A model generated the notes under the pieces. It was not told the origin of the DNA. It made no database searches and saw nothing but the letters and a program-made list of their open reading frames with translations. A stretch of DNA of 64,000 bases, taken from the NCBI GenBank assembly GCA_039096225.1, contig JBBPEB010000027.1, positions 1-64,000 of the forward strand, read 5' to 3'. This DNA comes from Blastocystis sp. Blastoise. Its lineage: Eukaryota > Sar > Bigyra > Opalinata > Blastocystidae. Below are positions 53,082-64,000 of the stretch, one piece after another (the stretch's first letter is position 1; every line of letters begins with the position of its first letter). A program made the position numbers and the translations under genes.

Positions 53082-56000
53082 ATGAGTATAAATATTGCAG
53101 ATCCAATAAAGCGAAAAAGTCCTATTTTTGTATATATACTATGTAGACATAGCGAATGTAATGATATATATATTTAAAGCCTTCATCTCTTGTTCCCTTA
53201 ATACAAATTCTTAATAAATCAAAAAATTCAGATATTAAACGATTTGTTGATGTATTTTGTTATTTTATTGTGTTTGTTATATGTATAATATTTATTATTT
53301 ATATTATTTATATTATATATAGTATATTATATATATTATTGTTTTTATTTTTTATTTTTTATTTATAAATATATCATTTTCATAGTTTTGTTATATAATT
53401 ATATAGAGTTTTCTGAAGAGATATGAGAAAGATATTGAAAATCGGAAAAGAATTCATTTACTTTTATTCAAATTATTATATACATATTCTTATCAATCAA
53501 AAGAACAAAATAAGGGTTTGAGTGTTTCTCTGGAATATTTCTTATGTTTATTAAATGATGTCGATTTACAAGGTGTATTAAGTATATTTATATATTATTT
53601 TTATTATTATTTGTATTATTTTGTTTATTATATATGTTATTTTAGTTTGTTATTATTATATATTATTATATATATTTATTATTATTTATATTATACAAAA
53701 TATATTATTATTTAATATAATTAATATATATATATAGATTTAGAGGGAACATGTATTTCGTTTCATCCGTTTCTCTTTAAAAATAATTCATTTTCATGTT
53801 TGCCTTCTTTATGGTTTAAACAAATTAAATATTTAAATATTTCAAATACTATGGTTTCTGATAAAGGTAAAAGAATCATATTTCTATTTTATATTCATTA
53901 TTTATTATATATATATTTAGAAATCCCTTTATTAAGTGATTTATTTCCTAATTTACGGTATTTATCTCTTGATCATTGTGATTATATAACAGATCAGGGA
54001 TTAATGAAATTAAATAATGTATATATTATTATTTATTATTATTTTTTTTATATAAATAATAAGTATTCTATTGTTGTTCTTAAAAAATATATATTTTCAC
54101 TCTATATATATAATGTATATATTTATCTGAATTTATTATGTATAGTTACCAAAACTAAATTACTTATCAGTTCAATTACCTTTTTCAAATGCTACTACCG
54201 TAAGGAAATGGATAAATAACTTTCCTACCCTTCACAGTCTTGTTCTTCCTCCTCTTCTTTATGAACACTTTCAAACGATTTATGAATATTATAAATCAAT
54301 TCGATATAGTGTAGAATTAAATCCTTTTGAATTAAATAAAATGAATATGGAAGAACTAAAAAAACAACGAAAATTACATAAAGTAAAAATTTTTTTCTTT
54401 TTTATATATATATTTTTATCTTTTATATATGTATATATATATTTTATTATATTATGATAAAAAACTATTTTTCTGTCAATTAAATATATTTATATAGTTA
54501 GGTACACAATACAAGAAAGTAACGCATCGTTCGGAGTTATTAATGAGTTTGCAGGAGTTACTCCAATTATATTATCAAGATATAGCTGTTATTTATATAT
54601 TATATCCTTCAATTGAAACTCCTTTATATATAGAACCCTATATTGTTGATCATCCTCTTCCTCTTATTCCTCATTCTCTATTAACTTCTATTGATATTCA
54701 TAATAATTATAGAAATAACCGTGAATATGATTCGTTAAATAAAAACAATTATTCTACTAGTAGTCCTATAGTGAATGAAAAATATATGAATATGAATATG
54801 AATATGATTAATATGAATAATATGAATATGAATATGAATAATATGAATATGAATATTAATATGAATAATATGAATATGAATAATATGAATATGAATATGA
54901 ATAATGTTATTAATATGAATATGAATAAAATGAATAATAACATAAAAATGAATACTATAAATAATAATATAAATAATAATATGAATAATAACATAAATAA
55001 TAATATAAACAATAGCACCATTTCTAATAAAAATTCACAAGGTGTTCCCATTACAAATTCATTATCTTCGGATCTTCATTCTTCATCTCATTCTAATAAC
55101 ACTATAAACAAAGATATAATGTCCATTCATGAAATAGTATCTACTCAAACAGTTACACTTCCTAAAGTTATTCATAATCCCAAAGATTTTTACAATAAAT
55201 ATATCACTATAATGAATAGTATTAAAAATCGTTTCTTTTTAACTCAAAAAGATATTTCCGTATTTATTAAGAATAATATTCAATTAGTTCCTCTCTCTAA
55301 GGATTCTAAAGATATAAATACATTATCTTCTCTTCCTATTTCAACTTCTCCTTCTCTTCCTATTTCTTCATCTCCTTCTCTTCTTATTTCTTTTTCATCT
55401 CCTTCTAAAAAACAATCAGATATCATTCAAACCATGTCAAAACAAGAGGATTCTACAATTATTTCTAATAATACTCTTCATACGTCTATATCTCCTATTC
55501 ATTCTATAATTGCTCCTAATACTACATCTACTATTACTCCTAATATAGACAATGCTATAGATAATCAATCTATAATAAATATTCCAGAATATTCCATATA
55601 TACAGCGTCTCCTACAGTTACTAACAATATAAATAATAATACTATTCAACATTCTATAATAACGGATTCAAACTTTATAACTCCAAATAAAAATACAAAA
55701 CCATCGTCGACTAATAATTCTATTCCTATGAATATATGTACGTCTAGTTCTACAATGGATATACCATCATCATCTTTATCATCTTCATGTCTTTTAAATA
55801 CTTCTATAACTATATCCCCAAATGAACGACATATTGAGCCGTCTTCTTATAACAGATCCACTCCTGTACAAACAATCGCATCTTTATCTCCTCCTTCAAT
55901 TCTCTCTCCTTATATATATAATCCTATTTCTCTCCCTCAAACACTGGAACAAGAAGACTATAATGAATATAAAAGTAACAATAATGATTCTTTTAATATC

Positions 56001-56932
56001 TTTTCTTCATTTCCTATTCATGATAACTCTATAATAGATATTAATAATCATAATTCAAATAATTCTATCGTTTCTATTCCTCAATATACATCCATTACTA
56101 TTAACTCAACAAATAATGTATCTAATTATATTAATATTTCAGATAATAATAATATATCAGATAATAATAATGTATTTAATAATAATAAATTAGATAATAA
56201 TAATGTATCTAATAATAATAATATATCTAATAATAATAATGTATCTAATAATAATAATATTTCGGATAATAATAATGTATCTAATAATAATAATATTTCA
56301 AATAATAATAATATTTCAAATAATAATAATATCACAAATAATAATAATGTATCTAATAATAATAATGTATCTACTCATAATAATAATATCTCAAATAATA
56401 TCTCTACTTCTTCTTCACCCAAGAAACCAATTATCTATCAATCTCTTCATCAATCAAAGCAAATAATTCATAAAAACAGTGTATCTCCTTCTTCATATAT
56501 CTATTCTCCTCATCATTATACTACAAAAACGAAATCTGCAAATCCCCTTGATTATATATCTACATCAAAGAAATCTACTGTGAATGATGCAGAACAACTC
56601 TTATCATTAATTACAAATCCTTTATATAAAAATTATAAACCAAATTCATTATATTCAAAAACATCTATTCAATCCTCTTCACAAGTCTCTCCACATATTC
56701 CTTCTTCTCCTTCTCCTATTGTCTCTCCTATAAAACGTAAAATAGATGAAAATCCTCTGTCAACAATTTCATTAACTAAAAGTATATATATTCTTATTCT
56801 ATGGTTATAATAATAATTATTATTTTTTTGCATAAAATATCTATTTATATAGGTGATGCAACCTCTTTATCACCATTAACTTCAAAACGACAAAAACTAT
56901 TAAATAAAATTATGAAACCTAGTCAAACATAA
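53082..56932 (+). CDS. Leucine-rich-repeat protein with Asn/Ser-rich C-terminal region
   Basis: Starts MSINIADPIKRKSPIF and has about eight exons with GT-AG introns. The N-terminal half carries LRR-like strands of the F-box/AMN1 kind: LWFKQIKYLNISNTMVSDK, then FPNLRYLSLDHCDYITDQGL, PKLNYLSVQLPF and FPTLHSLVLPPLL. The long final coding block (about 54500-56780) is low complexity, with NMNMNN runs, SNNNNIS repeats and many SP and TP pairs, suggesting a disordered scaffold. The last exon ends KLLNKIMKPSQT. No F-box was identified. Exact partners are unknown. The first intron (after SPIF) is the least certain junction. Confidence 0.72.
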
Positions 56933-57444
56933 CTCTTTTTAGTATATTGTTTTTTTTTTCATATTTTTTTTAATACATACAAATACAAGAAATAAAAATT
57001 TGAATACAAAAAAATATAATTAATATTATTTAACATAAAAACCAAGATATCCACAAACAAAATCAGAATTGATTCTTCAAATTCATTTTTATTTACTATT
57101 CCAAAATCATACTATCCTCCACATATCAAATACAGACTTAGAAGATCATTTCTGTATATATATTCACATAAAACAAACAATAAATCATTTTTCATTACTA
57201 GAAAAATAAAAAAAAATAATAAATTTTTCCCACAATTATTTCCAGAGAAATTGAGTGCAAGTGTCGTTCTTTATTACCTATGAATAACCCACATTTTCTC
57301 AGGTTTACCCATAGTTTGACTGTATAAAGAATATTATTTTCTAGTATTGCAATCACCTTTTAGAAATTATCAAGATTATTGATGATTTTTTAAAAGAAAA
57401 AGAAAAAGAATAAATATTTTATACTTACTTTTTACTTTACGATC
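56933..57444. other. Intergenic, no gene seen
   Basis: 3' flank of the LRR gene and promoter of RanBP1. Confidence 0.6.
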
Positions 57445-58297
57445 ATGACTGAAACTGCTGAAATCGCTCCTAACTGTGAAACTGTTCAAGATAATCTTTT
57501 AAAGCTTCCTAACATTAAACTTGCTGAAGTTTCTCAAGAAGAAGTTGATGATGAAGAAATTCTTTATCATACTCGTTGCAAGTTATATATTTTCTTTGCT
57601 GAAGATAAATATGGTGATGAAGTTCGTAAAAATATTTGGAAAGAAAGAGGAACTGGTGATATCAGAATTCTTCAACATAAAGAAACTCATAAATGTCGTG
57701 TTTGTTTAAATCAAGAAAAAACATTCAAAAATGTTCTTAATTTCTTAGTTGATCCTCGTACTAGACTTACTCCTAATTGTGGTAGTGACCGTTCTTGGTG
57801 TTTTGCTGCTAATGATTTCTCTGATGGTGAAATTAAACCTCTTTCTTTTGCTATCAAAGTTCATGATGCTGATACTGCTAAAGAATATAAGAAATATTTC
57901 TATGAAGCTTGTGTTATTAATGCTAAGTATATATTTTTATTTTTATTTATAAATGATTTATATTTGTTTTTATATATAGGCTTTATGGTGTTGAAGTTGA
58001 TATATCTAAAGATGAATTACCTGAAGTATTTATTATTATATTTATTATGTTTATTATATTTGTTTTGTTAATTATTATGTTTATTATGTTAATTATTATA
58101 TTTATTATATTTATTATGTTTATTATGTTAATTATTATATTTATTATGTTTATTATATTTATTATGTTTATTATTATTATAAATAGGGTTTTGATGTAGA
58201 AAAACTTGATCTTAAGGTAGTTGAAAAGAAAGAAGAAGAAGAAAAGAAGGAAGAAGAAGAGAAAAAGGAAGAACCTGCTGAAGTTGCTCAAGAATAA
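57445..58297 (+). CDS. RANBP1: Ran-binding protein 1 (Yrb1)
   Basis: Cytosolic co-activator of RanGAP that releases RanGTP from export and import complexes. Three exons (57445-57926, 57980-58025, 58187-58297; 639 bases, 212 aa). The Ran-binding domain is clear: ILYHTRCKLYIFFAEDK, WKERGTGDIRILQHKETHKC, NVLNFLVDPRTRLTPNCGSD then RSWCFAANDFSDGE. A Lys/Glu-rich tail (KKEEEEKKEEEEKKEEP) follows. It functionally links with the transportin-3 gene in the same window through the Ran cycle. Confidence 0.95.
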
Positions 58298-58564
58298 ATT
58301 GTTTCTTAATATATATATATATATATATATAATTTTCATTTTATATTGTTAATCTTTGTGTCTATTTTTATTATAGTTTAGTTAAAATTGATTTTTAATC
58401 ACTTTTTTTTTATTGATCAACAAAAAATAGTAGTAAACGAAACTATATTGTTAATAAATACTTTTTATTTTACATTTGGTTTTTCATAAATTAAAAAATA
58501 ATAATTCTTTTTTTTTTATTAATTCATAAATAGCAAAATATATATATGTTAACTAGAGTAATAA

Positions 58565-60942
58565 TCATATAGTTCCTTCTTTTTTTGCAATATTATATAA
58601 GAGTGTATGCAAGAATCCTTTCAAATTATCCTACAAAAGAATATATATATAAATATATATAAATATATATATATATATTATATATATACAAAGAAAATAT
58701 GTCTCATTTCCTTATTATTTGTAATCTCTTCTAGAAGCTATAGATAATATTATTATTATGTTTATTATTATTATGTTATAATAATTATTATGTTTATTTT
58801 GTTTTTTATTATTATTATGTTACAATTATTATTACATACTAGTTTTTTCTTTGTATTATATTGAAAGTCTGATATATATACACTAGAATTCATTTTATCC
58901 AAGGAAATTGATGTTTTTGATCTTTTTATTTCCTATATAAATATAATATATATAATAATAATAAACATAATAAAAATAAATGGAATAAACTAATAATATA
59001 AATTAAACTATATATAATAATAATACTTGTCTTTCCGATAAAAATAAATCATTTTCTTTTTTCATATGAGATGTTGATGAATATAAAACTGCTATATAAT
59101 AATAATTATTATTATTATTAACATAATAATAAATTATTTATAAATAATTCATAAACAATATATAATCAATAAATAATTCATAAACAATATATATATATAT
59201 ATATATAATAATTATTAATATAATAAATAATATACCTCTATTTTTGTTTTTTGTTTGTATATATAGATCTCTAGCTACAGCTACTGTTTGTTCTAGAATG
59301 AGGTCTAATCGACTCTTCTCTTCATCCCCTACTCCTCTTCTTATATATATACAGGCTACTTGATATGGACTCAAATTATATTCTAACGATAACTGTAATA
59401 ATATACCACTTATTCTCATATATATTAAACATATTTTTCGTATTCCTAAATTTGTATATAACATATAACTATCATTATCTACATTTATATTACGTATATA
59501 TCTATATAGTATATATTATATTATAGTATATATTATATATTATATTATATATTATATATATATTATATATATTATATATTAACAACTATATATTCTTGAC
59601 ATTCCGGAGTCCAGGGTTGTTTTACCTATAGAACAATATATATATATAGAATAGTATATAACATAGAATAGTATATATAATAACTATATATATATACTTG
59701 AGGCCAGTCAAGCCAACACCACGAGTATTCTGATATTTCAGGCCTATCCGGCAAGCTATATCCATGATCCACGGGAATAAATGAAAAATGACCTGAATAA
59801 TCATCATCTGTTAAAAGTATATTTGCATCATTTCGATCTGTATTTAATATATATATATCTAATAAACATATCTTTTGAACTTCTTGAATAGAGAATTTGG
59901 ATGGCCCCCAATTACCCGCAATGTCCCGCGAATCTACGAACATTTGTAGCGACCCTAATTTCGGTGATGGATTATCATTTAAAAAGGAAAAAGAGGGATG
60001 AAATATTCTTGCAGGTAGTGTTGGAGGTACACGAAAAAATCCACTTCGATCCAATAAATAAGCAGCTATCTATATATATAATATAATATATATATATAAA
60101 TATATATATATATAATTATATATATATATATATATAAACCTCTCGTTTATATCCTTCTCCTGAGTGAATTCCCTGACGAAACCCGACACAACCCCCTGTA
60201 CCCTCAAATCCTCCTTTATATATATATAATAATAATAATAAACAAAATAATAATAATAAACAAAATAAATAGAATAATAATAATAATAATATATATATAT
60301 ACTTGGATTATTCACTTCATAAGGTTCTTCATCGAATGGTTTAAAACACAATCGTTTCTTACGATAACGATCTCTTAAGAAATAAGTACCTCCAGAACCA
60401 TCAAGGGCTAATTCGGGATGCAATCCTTGAGTAAATCCTATTCGACAAGCAGTTAAAGCTTCTTGAAACTCCTTTATATATATATATATATATATAATAA
60501 AAACTAATAAATATATAAACACGACATTCTAATTATAAAATGAATATATATATATAATATATACAGGTGGTACATAAGAACATCCATGCAAAGATATAAA
60601 CGGTATAGATTCATCAATTTGATCCATAATTTGATATGTAATTGACATTTCATTCTCTTTTAAAATACCATCAACAGAATTACTCATTAACAGTAATTCA
60701 AATATAGGTATTTTTGAAGAAGAAAGTACAGTTCCATCATAAAATAAATTGATTTGTTCTTCAGAATATCCAGAAATATGTTCAATCTCATGAAGTAAAT
60801 CTTTCACATAAGTATTTAATCCCATTGTTATACAAGAAGGTAAACTATTTGTAGGATTTGTCTTCTTTTTGTCACATGGAGCTTCTATTAATCTGATATA
60901 TATCTTTTTTGTCGATGGTTTCTGAATTAAACAAGTATCCAT
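58565..60942 (-). CDS. PI3/4-kinase-like protein, type II PI4K-gamma with ubiquitin-like N-terminus
   Basis: About ten exons. The N-terminus (KKIYIRLIEAPC, then ISGYSEEQINLFYDGTVLSS) resembles a ubiquitin-like fold. The kinase part follows the plant UbDK/PI4K-gamma plan: LDGSGGTYFLRDRYRKKRLC and KPFDEEPYEVNNPRGF (ATP-binding), GEGYKREIAAYLLDRSGFF with VPPT, KLGSLQMFVDSRDIAGNWG, and IYILNTDRNDANILL (catalytic loop with Asn/Asp). It continues with FIPVDHGYSLPDRPEISEYS (metal-binding Asp-His) and WLDWPQVKQPWTPECQEYI. It may phosphorylate lipids or proteins; plant members are mostly protein kinases. One intron (59502-59593) is not GT-AG. The stop is at 58565-58567. Confidence 0.85.
59502..59593 (-). 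other. Non-consensus intron in PI4K-like gene (AT-AG or repeat ATATATA)
   Basis: The 5' exon reads CAAGAATATATA then GTTGTT; the acceptor side reads ctatatagATATATA then CGTAAT. ATATATA occurs at both borders (59593-59587 and 59501-59495). Only a join using one copy gives QEYIRNINVDNDSYM in frame. GT-AG removal would reach a stop in four codons. Confidence 0.65.
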
Positions 60943-61707
60943 CGATAAAAAATATAACAATTAGAAGAACTCAAAATAATTCTGTTACTTATGTATCAAA
61001 TCAATGAAAAGAACCAATATTGTAATATTAAAATACCTTTCGGATCAAAGAGATAATTATACAAAGAGATATACGAAATTTTGGAATTATAAAAAAACAA
61101 ATTCGTTTTTTTTCTTTGTTGTTCTTTCAAGGAAAATCACTTTTTTAATTAGACGAATCAATCGTCATTCTTCGATACATTATTGAGGATATATTCGATT
61201 GTTTGTATTTCTAATTATATTATTCTATTTAGAAAAATATAGAGCATCTCCTTTTTGTTTATCTATAATTTTCCTTTAAATTCAATTTTTTAAAATAATG
61301 ATTAACAAATTAAGAACATGATTAACAAATTCGTGAGAGAATAAAGTAAAAATGATAATAATGCTATTAATAATTTAAAGAGAAGATAAAGATAACATTG
61401 AATACATATATTCATTCGGTTGTTAATTGCTTTCGATATTTTTTTTAATAATTAATAATAAAGGGAATTATATTTAAAAGACTTACAATAATAGCTATGC
61501 TCTATTTATTAATCATAGAAAATATATATAAAGAAGAATTTTGAATATGTATTATCAAAATATACTATTGATTATTATAAAAATAATATTCTTCGATATT
61601 AATTTATTTTTCTTCTTTTTTATATGCAAATCGTGTAAATCTATAAATGATAACATTATATAATCATATTCTTTTATTATTTATAAAAAACAAAGAGCAT
61701 GAGAAAT
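60943..61707. other. Intergenic, no gene seen
   Basis: Promoter side of the PI4K-like gene, up to the transposon boundary. The last four bases (AAAT) match the bases right of the element. Confidence 0.6.
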
Positions 61708-63840
61708 CTACAATTAACGCGTTTTTGTCTCGATTATGACGCGTTTTTGGTATAACTTTTTTTCACTATTTTAAGGCAACATATGGTTATATAATGTTAA
61801 ATATTTTATGTATACTTTCTACAGAGTTCACCACTCTTATTGTACTTAAATATAACGAAGAACATCTTTGATGTCTTTTGTTGAATTCTTAATGTTATAA
61901 TTTTTATTGTTTATAAAACATTTTTCGTGCTTAAAAAGATAAATAAAATAATAAAAATAAGAAATCTGAAACATAGATTTATTAGAAAAGAATGATAACT
62001 CATAATGTTGTTAAGATTGACAATTTCTTACATATTAGAATTGATAGAAAAAATTCATTGATGCTAAAATGATGTTATATAAAGAAAAAAGGAGTTTTAA
62101 TGATGTTTTCTAATACATGATTGCATTGATTATTTTCCATTTTAAGCGATTTGCTTTCTTCTGTATATCTTAACAGCTTAATAATATATGTTATATAATA
62201 GTGGCATTAAAAATAAATGATAAAAATAATTATAGAAAGAAAAATAACATAAACCATTTTTTAATAGTAAAATCTAGTTGATCATGTAATAAATGGTCAA
62301 AATGAGAAGTTGAAGATAAATAAATAGCTGTATCTTATTGAAATAGTATTCTAATTTATTTTCATGATATTAAAAATGTAAAATATCTATTTAAGAAAAA
62401 TATTGTTATAGAACTTATATAGGTATATATATAATAGTATATGTATATATCAGAATTAATTTTTGAAATATATATATATAAATATGTATAAATTGTGAAC
62501 TTCTGAATTATAATAAACAATAAAAAATAATTACAAATACTTTTTCTATCTTATATGGTAAATATATGGTTTCTATATATAAAAGAAATTAGTGTCACAC
62601 TTTTATACTTATAACATAATAAGAAAAAAATTTTAATGTTATTTTTCTATTATTTAAATAAAATCAAGTTAATAATTATTCTAAAGATGCTTATATATTT
62701 ATTACAAGTGAAATTGATTATAAAAATGATCTTTTATTTAAAAGAACGTTAAAAAATATTTTAAATATTTATTACTTATTATATTTATTTGTTTTTATTT
62801 TAGTTGTTATAGGTGCCAGTTTTTATCTTTATAATTCACATTTATGTTCACAATTCATTAAATACATATCTTTAAATATAAAAATTCTTATGATATTATT
62901 TAATATATTGAAATAATAGTTATTTAAAGAAATAATTTTTATTTTATAATTTATTTTATTTATTACTATTATATTAATACATATCACGTAGTACTATTTA
63001 CATAATTTATTAAAGTGTGAGAGAATAAACAAAAATAAAAAAACGGGAAAGCAAAATTAAACATATTTCGTACTTGTATACTAATCAATGTTTTATATAT
63101 AGAACATTTCATAGATATTTCTTTTTTTAAATTAAATACCGTCACCAAAACATAATACTGAGTTATAAATATATTTATATGTCTTATATACGTAGTTTAT
63201 GAGTTTGCTAATGTTTTTAAGCCATAAAAAGCAAAATTACTAATAGAATTGTAATACAACATTTTTATAAAATATTTAGTAGTAATTTCTTTATTAGAGT
63301 CTATACATGAAATGACACTTTTAAAACACCTATTCTTGTTTAATTCATTATCAGGTAAGCATAATAAGTAAAATGATATATATATTCTGAATATTGAATG
63401 CTTTTCTAAGCAAATTTACTAGTTAATCGTGTTTGTAATAATGTTTAACTTTACATAGAAAAGACTTTATTTATATATACAGTTAGATATTATGACAAAA
63501 TAATCAAATTAAATAAGCTAGATATGTAAAATAAGCTACATAAGGCAACAATTGCTACATTTATTGTGTTAAAGAAGCTTAAAAGTCACTTCTAACTATC
63601 CAACAAATAATTTAATATTGACTAAAATACGATTGGCATAGTATATTTATAAATTAATGTGTCTGGTCGATAATCATTATGTCTTATTAATATCAAAAAT
63701 AGTAAATATTTCCTATATAATGGCTTTATTAAAAGAAATGCTATATATCTTAAGAGAAAACCTTCTTTATGAGAAGATATATAAAAAATAAAAATAACCA
63801 AAAACGCGTCATAATCGAGACAAAAACGCGTTAATTGTAG
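61708..63840. mobile_element. Non-autonomous DNA transposon with perfect 44-bp inverted repeats
   Basis: A 44-base sequence at 61708-61751 (beginning CTACAATTAACGCG, ending CGCGTTTTTGGT) is repeated exactly, in inverted orientation, at 63797-63840. Each arm contains the motif CGCGTTTTTG twice. The flanking AAAT at 61704-61707 and 63841-63844 fits a 4-base target duplication. The 2.0-kb interior has no ORF resembling a transposase. The superfamily is unknown; 4-base duplications occur in Sola and Ginger elements, but the arms do not prove either. Confidence 0.82.
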
Positions 63841-64000
63841 AAATACTTGATAATTTGTTATCTAACAATTGCATCACAAAGATTGTTATATTCATGTATT
63901 AATTCAATTATATATATCTATTCATTAGAGTTAGAATACTACAGTTAAATAGACTATCTTAATATATCCTATATTTATTTATAATCCATCTCTTTCTAAT
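63841..64000. other. Window end, A+T-rich, nothing recognised
   Basis: 160 bases without coding features. Confidence 0.6.

Noticed and set aside
54749-55051. Hydrophobic minus-strand frame opposite the LRR/Asn-rich gene
   Set aside because: Antisense of NMNMNN-encoding repeats; no start context or conserved motif.

Overview
This is a nuclear genome window from a eukaryote that is extremely rich in A+T. Coding sequence uses the standard code, genes are dense on both strands, and almost every gene is cut by short introns that start gtatat and end atatag. The proteins read as opisthokont: Rab5, SmB, eL15, uL16, RanBP1, LETM1, transportin-3 and ACBP. A low-GC, early-diverging fungus fits best. 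An anaerobic gut fungus (Neocallimastigomycota) is my leading guess, but the sequence does not prove it; the Asn-rich tracts also recall dictyostelids.

Layout: Rab5 GTPase (+), Trf4-type poly(A) polymerase (-), an unrecognised type II membrane protein (+), a TFIIB-like zinc-ribbon protein (-) and SmB (-). Then comes a complete 5.95-kb hAT transposon with perfect 8-bp target duplications (15577-21546), sitting just upstream of a PAP2 lipid phosphatase (+). Next are a putative organellar protein (-), a HAD hydrolase (+), eL15 (-) and uL16/RPL10 (+) sharing a 275-bp promoter, a DHHC palmitoyltransferase (-), LETM1 (-), a U2AF65-like splicing factor without RRM2 (+), transportin-3/importin-13 (+), ACBP (+), an SLC17-like MFS transporter (-), a small membrane protein (+), a two-RRM protein (-), an LRR/Asn-rich protein (+), RanBP1 (+) and a ubiquitin-like/PI4K-gamma-type kinase (-). 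The window ends with a 2.1-kb non-autonomous transposon bounded by perfect 44-bp inverted repeats.

The most unusual signal is in the introns. Three (TFIIB-like, LETM1, SLC17-like) are AT-AC introns with U12-type donors and branch sites, so a minor spliceosome is likely. Ten others, in Rab5, the 7652-9969 gene, the TFIIB-like gene, eL15, RPL10 and the PI4K-like gene, cannot be spliced GT-AG while keeping the protein. Their only in-frame joins fall inside short direct repeats (2-10 bp) shared by the 5' exon end and the intron 3' end. For the five genes whose exon lengths I summed (Rab5, the 7652-9969 gene, TFIIB-like, eL15, RPL10) the total is an exact multiple of three. This could be a second, direct-repeat-bounded intron class, relaxed splice-site choice, or local sequence error. 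RNA-seq would decide. All gene models here are hand-built from conserved peptides and reading-frame continuity.
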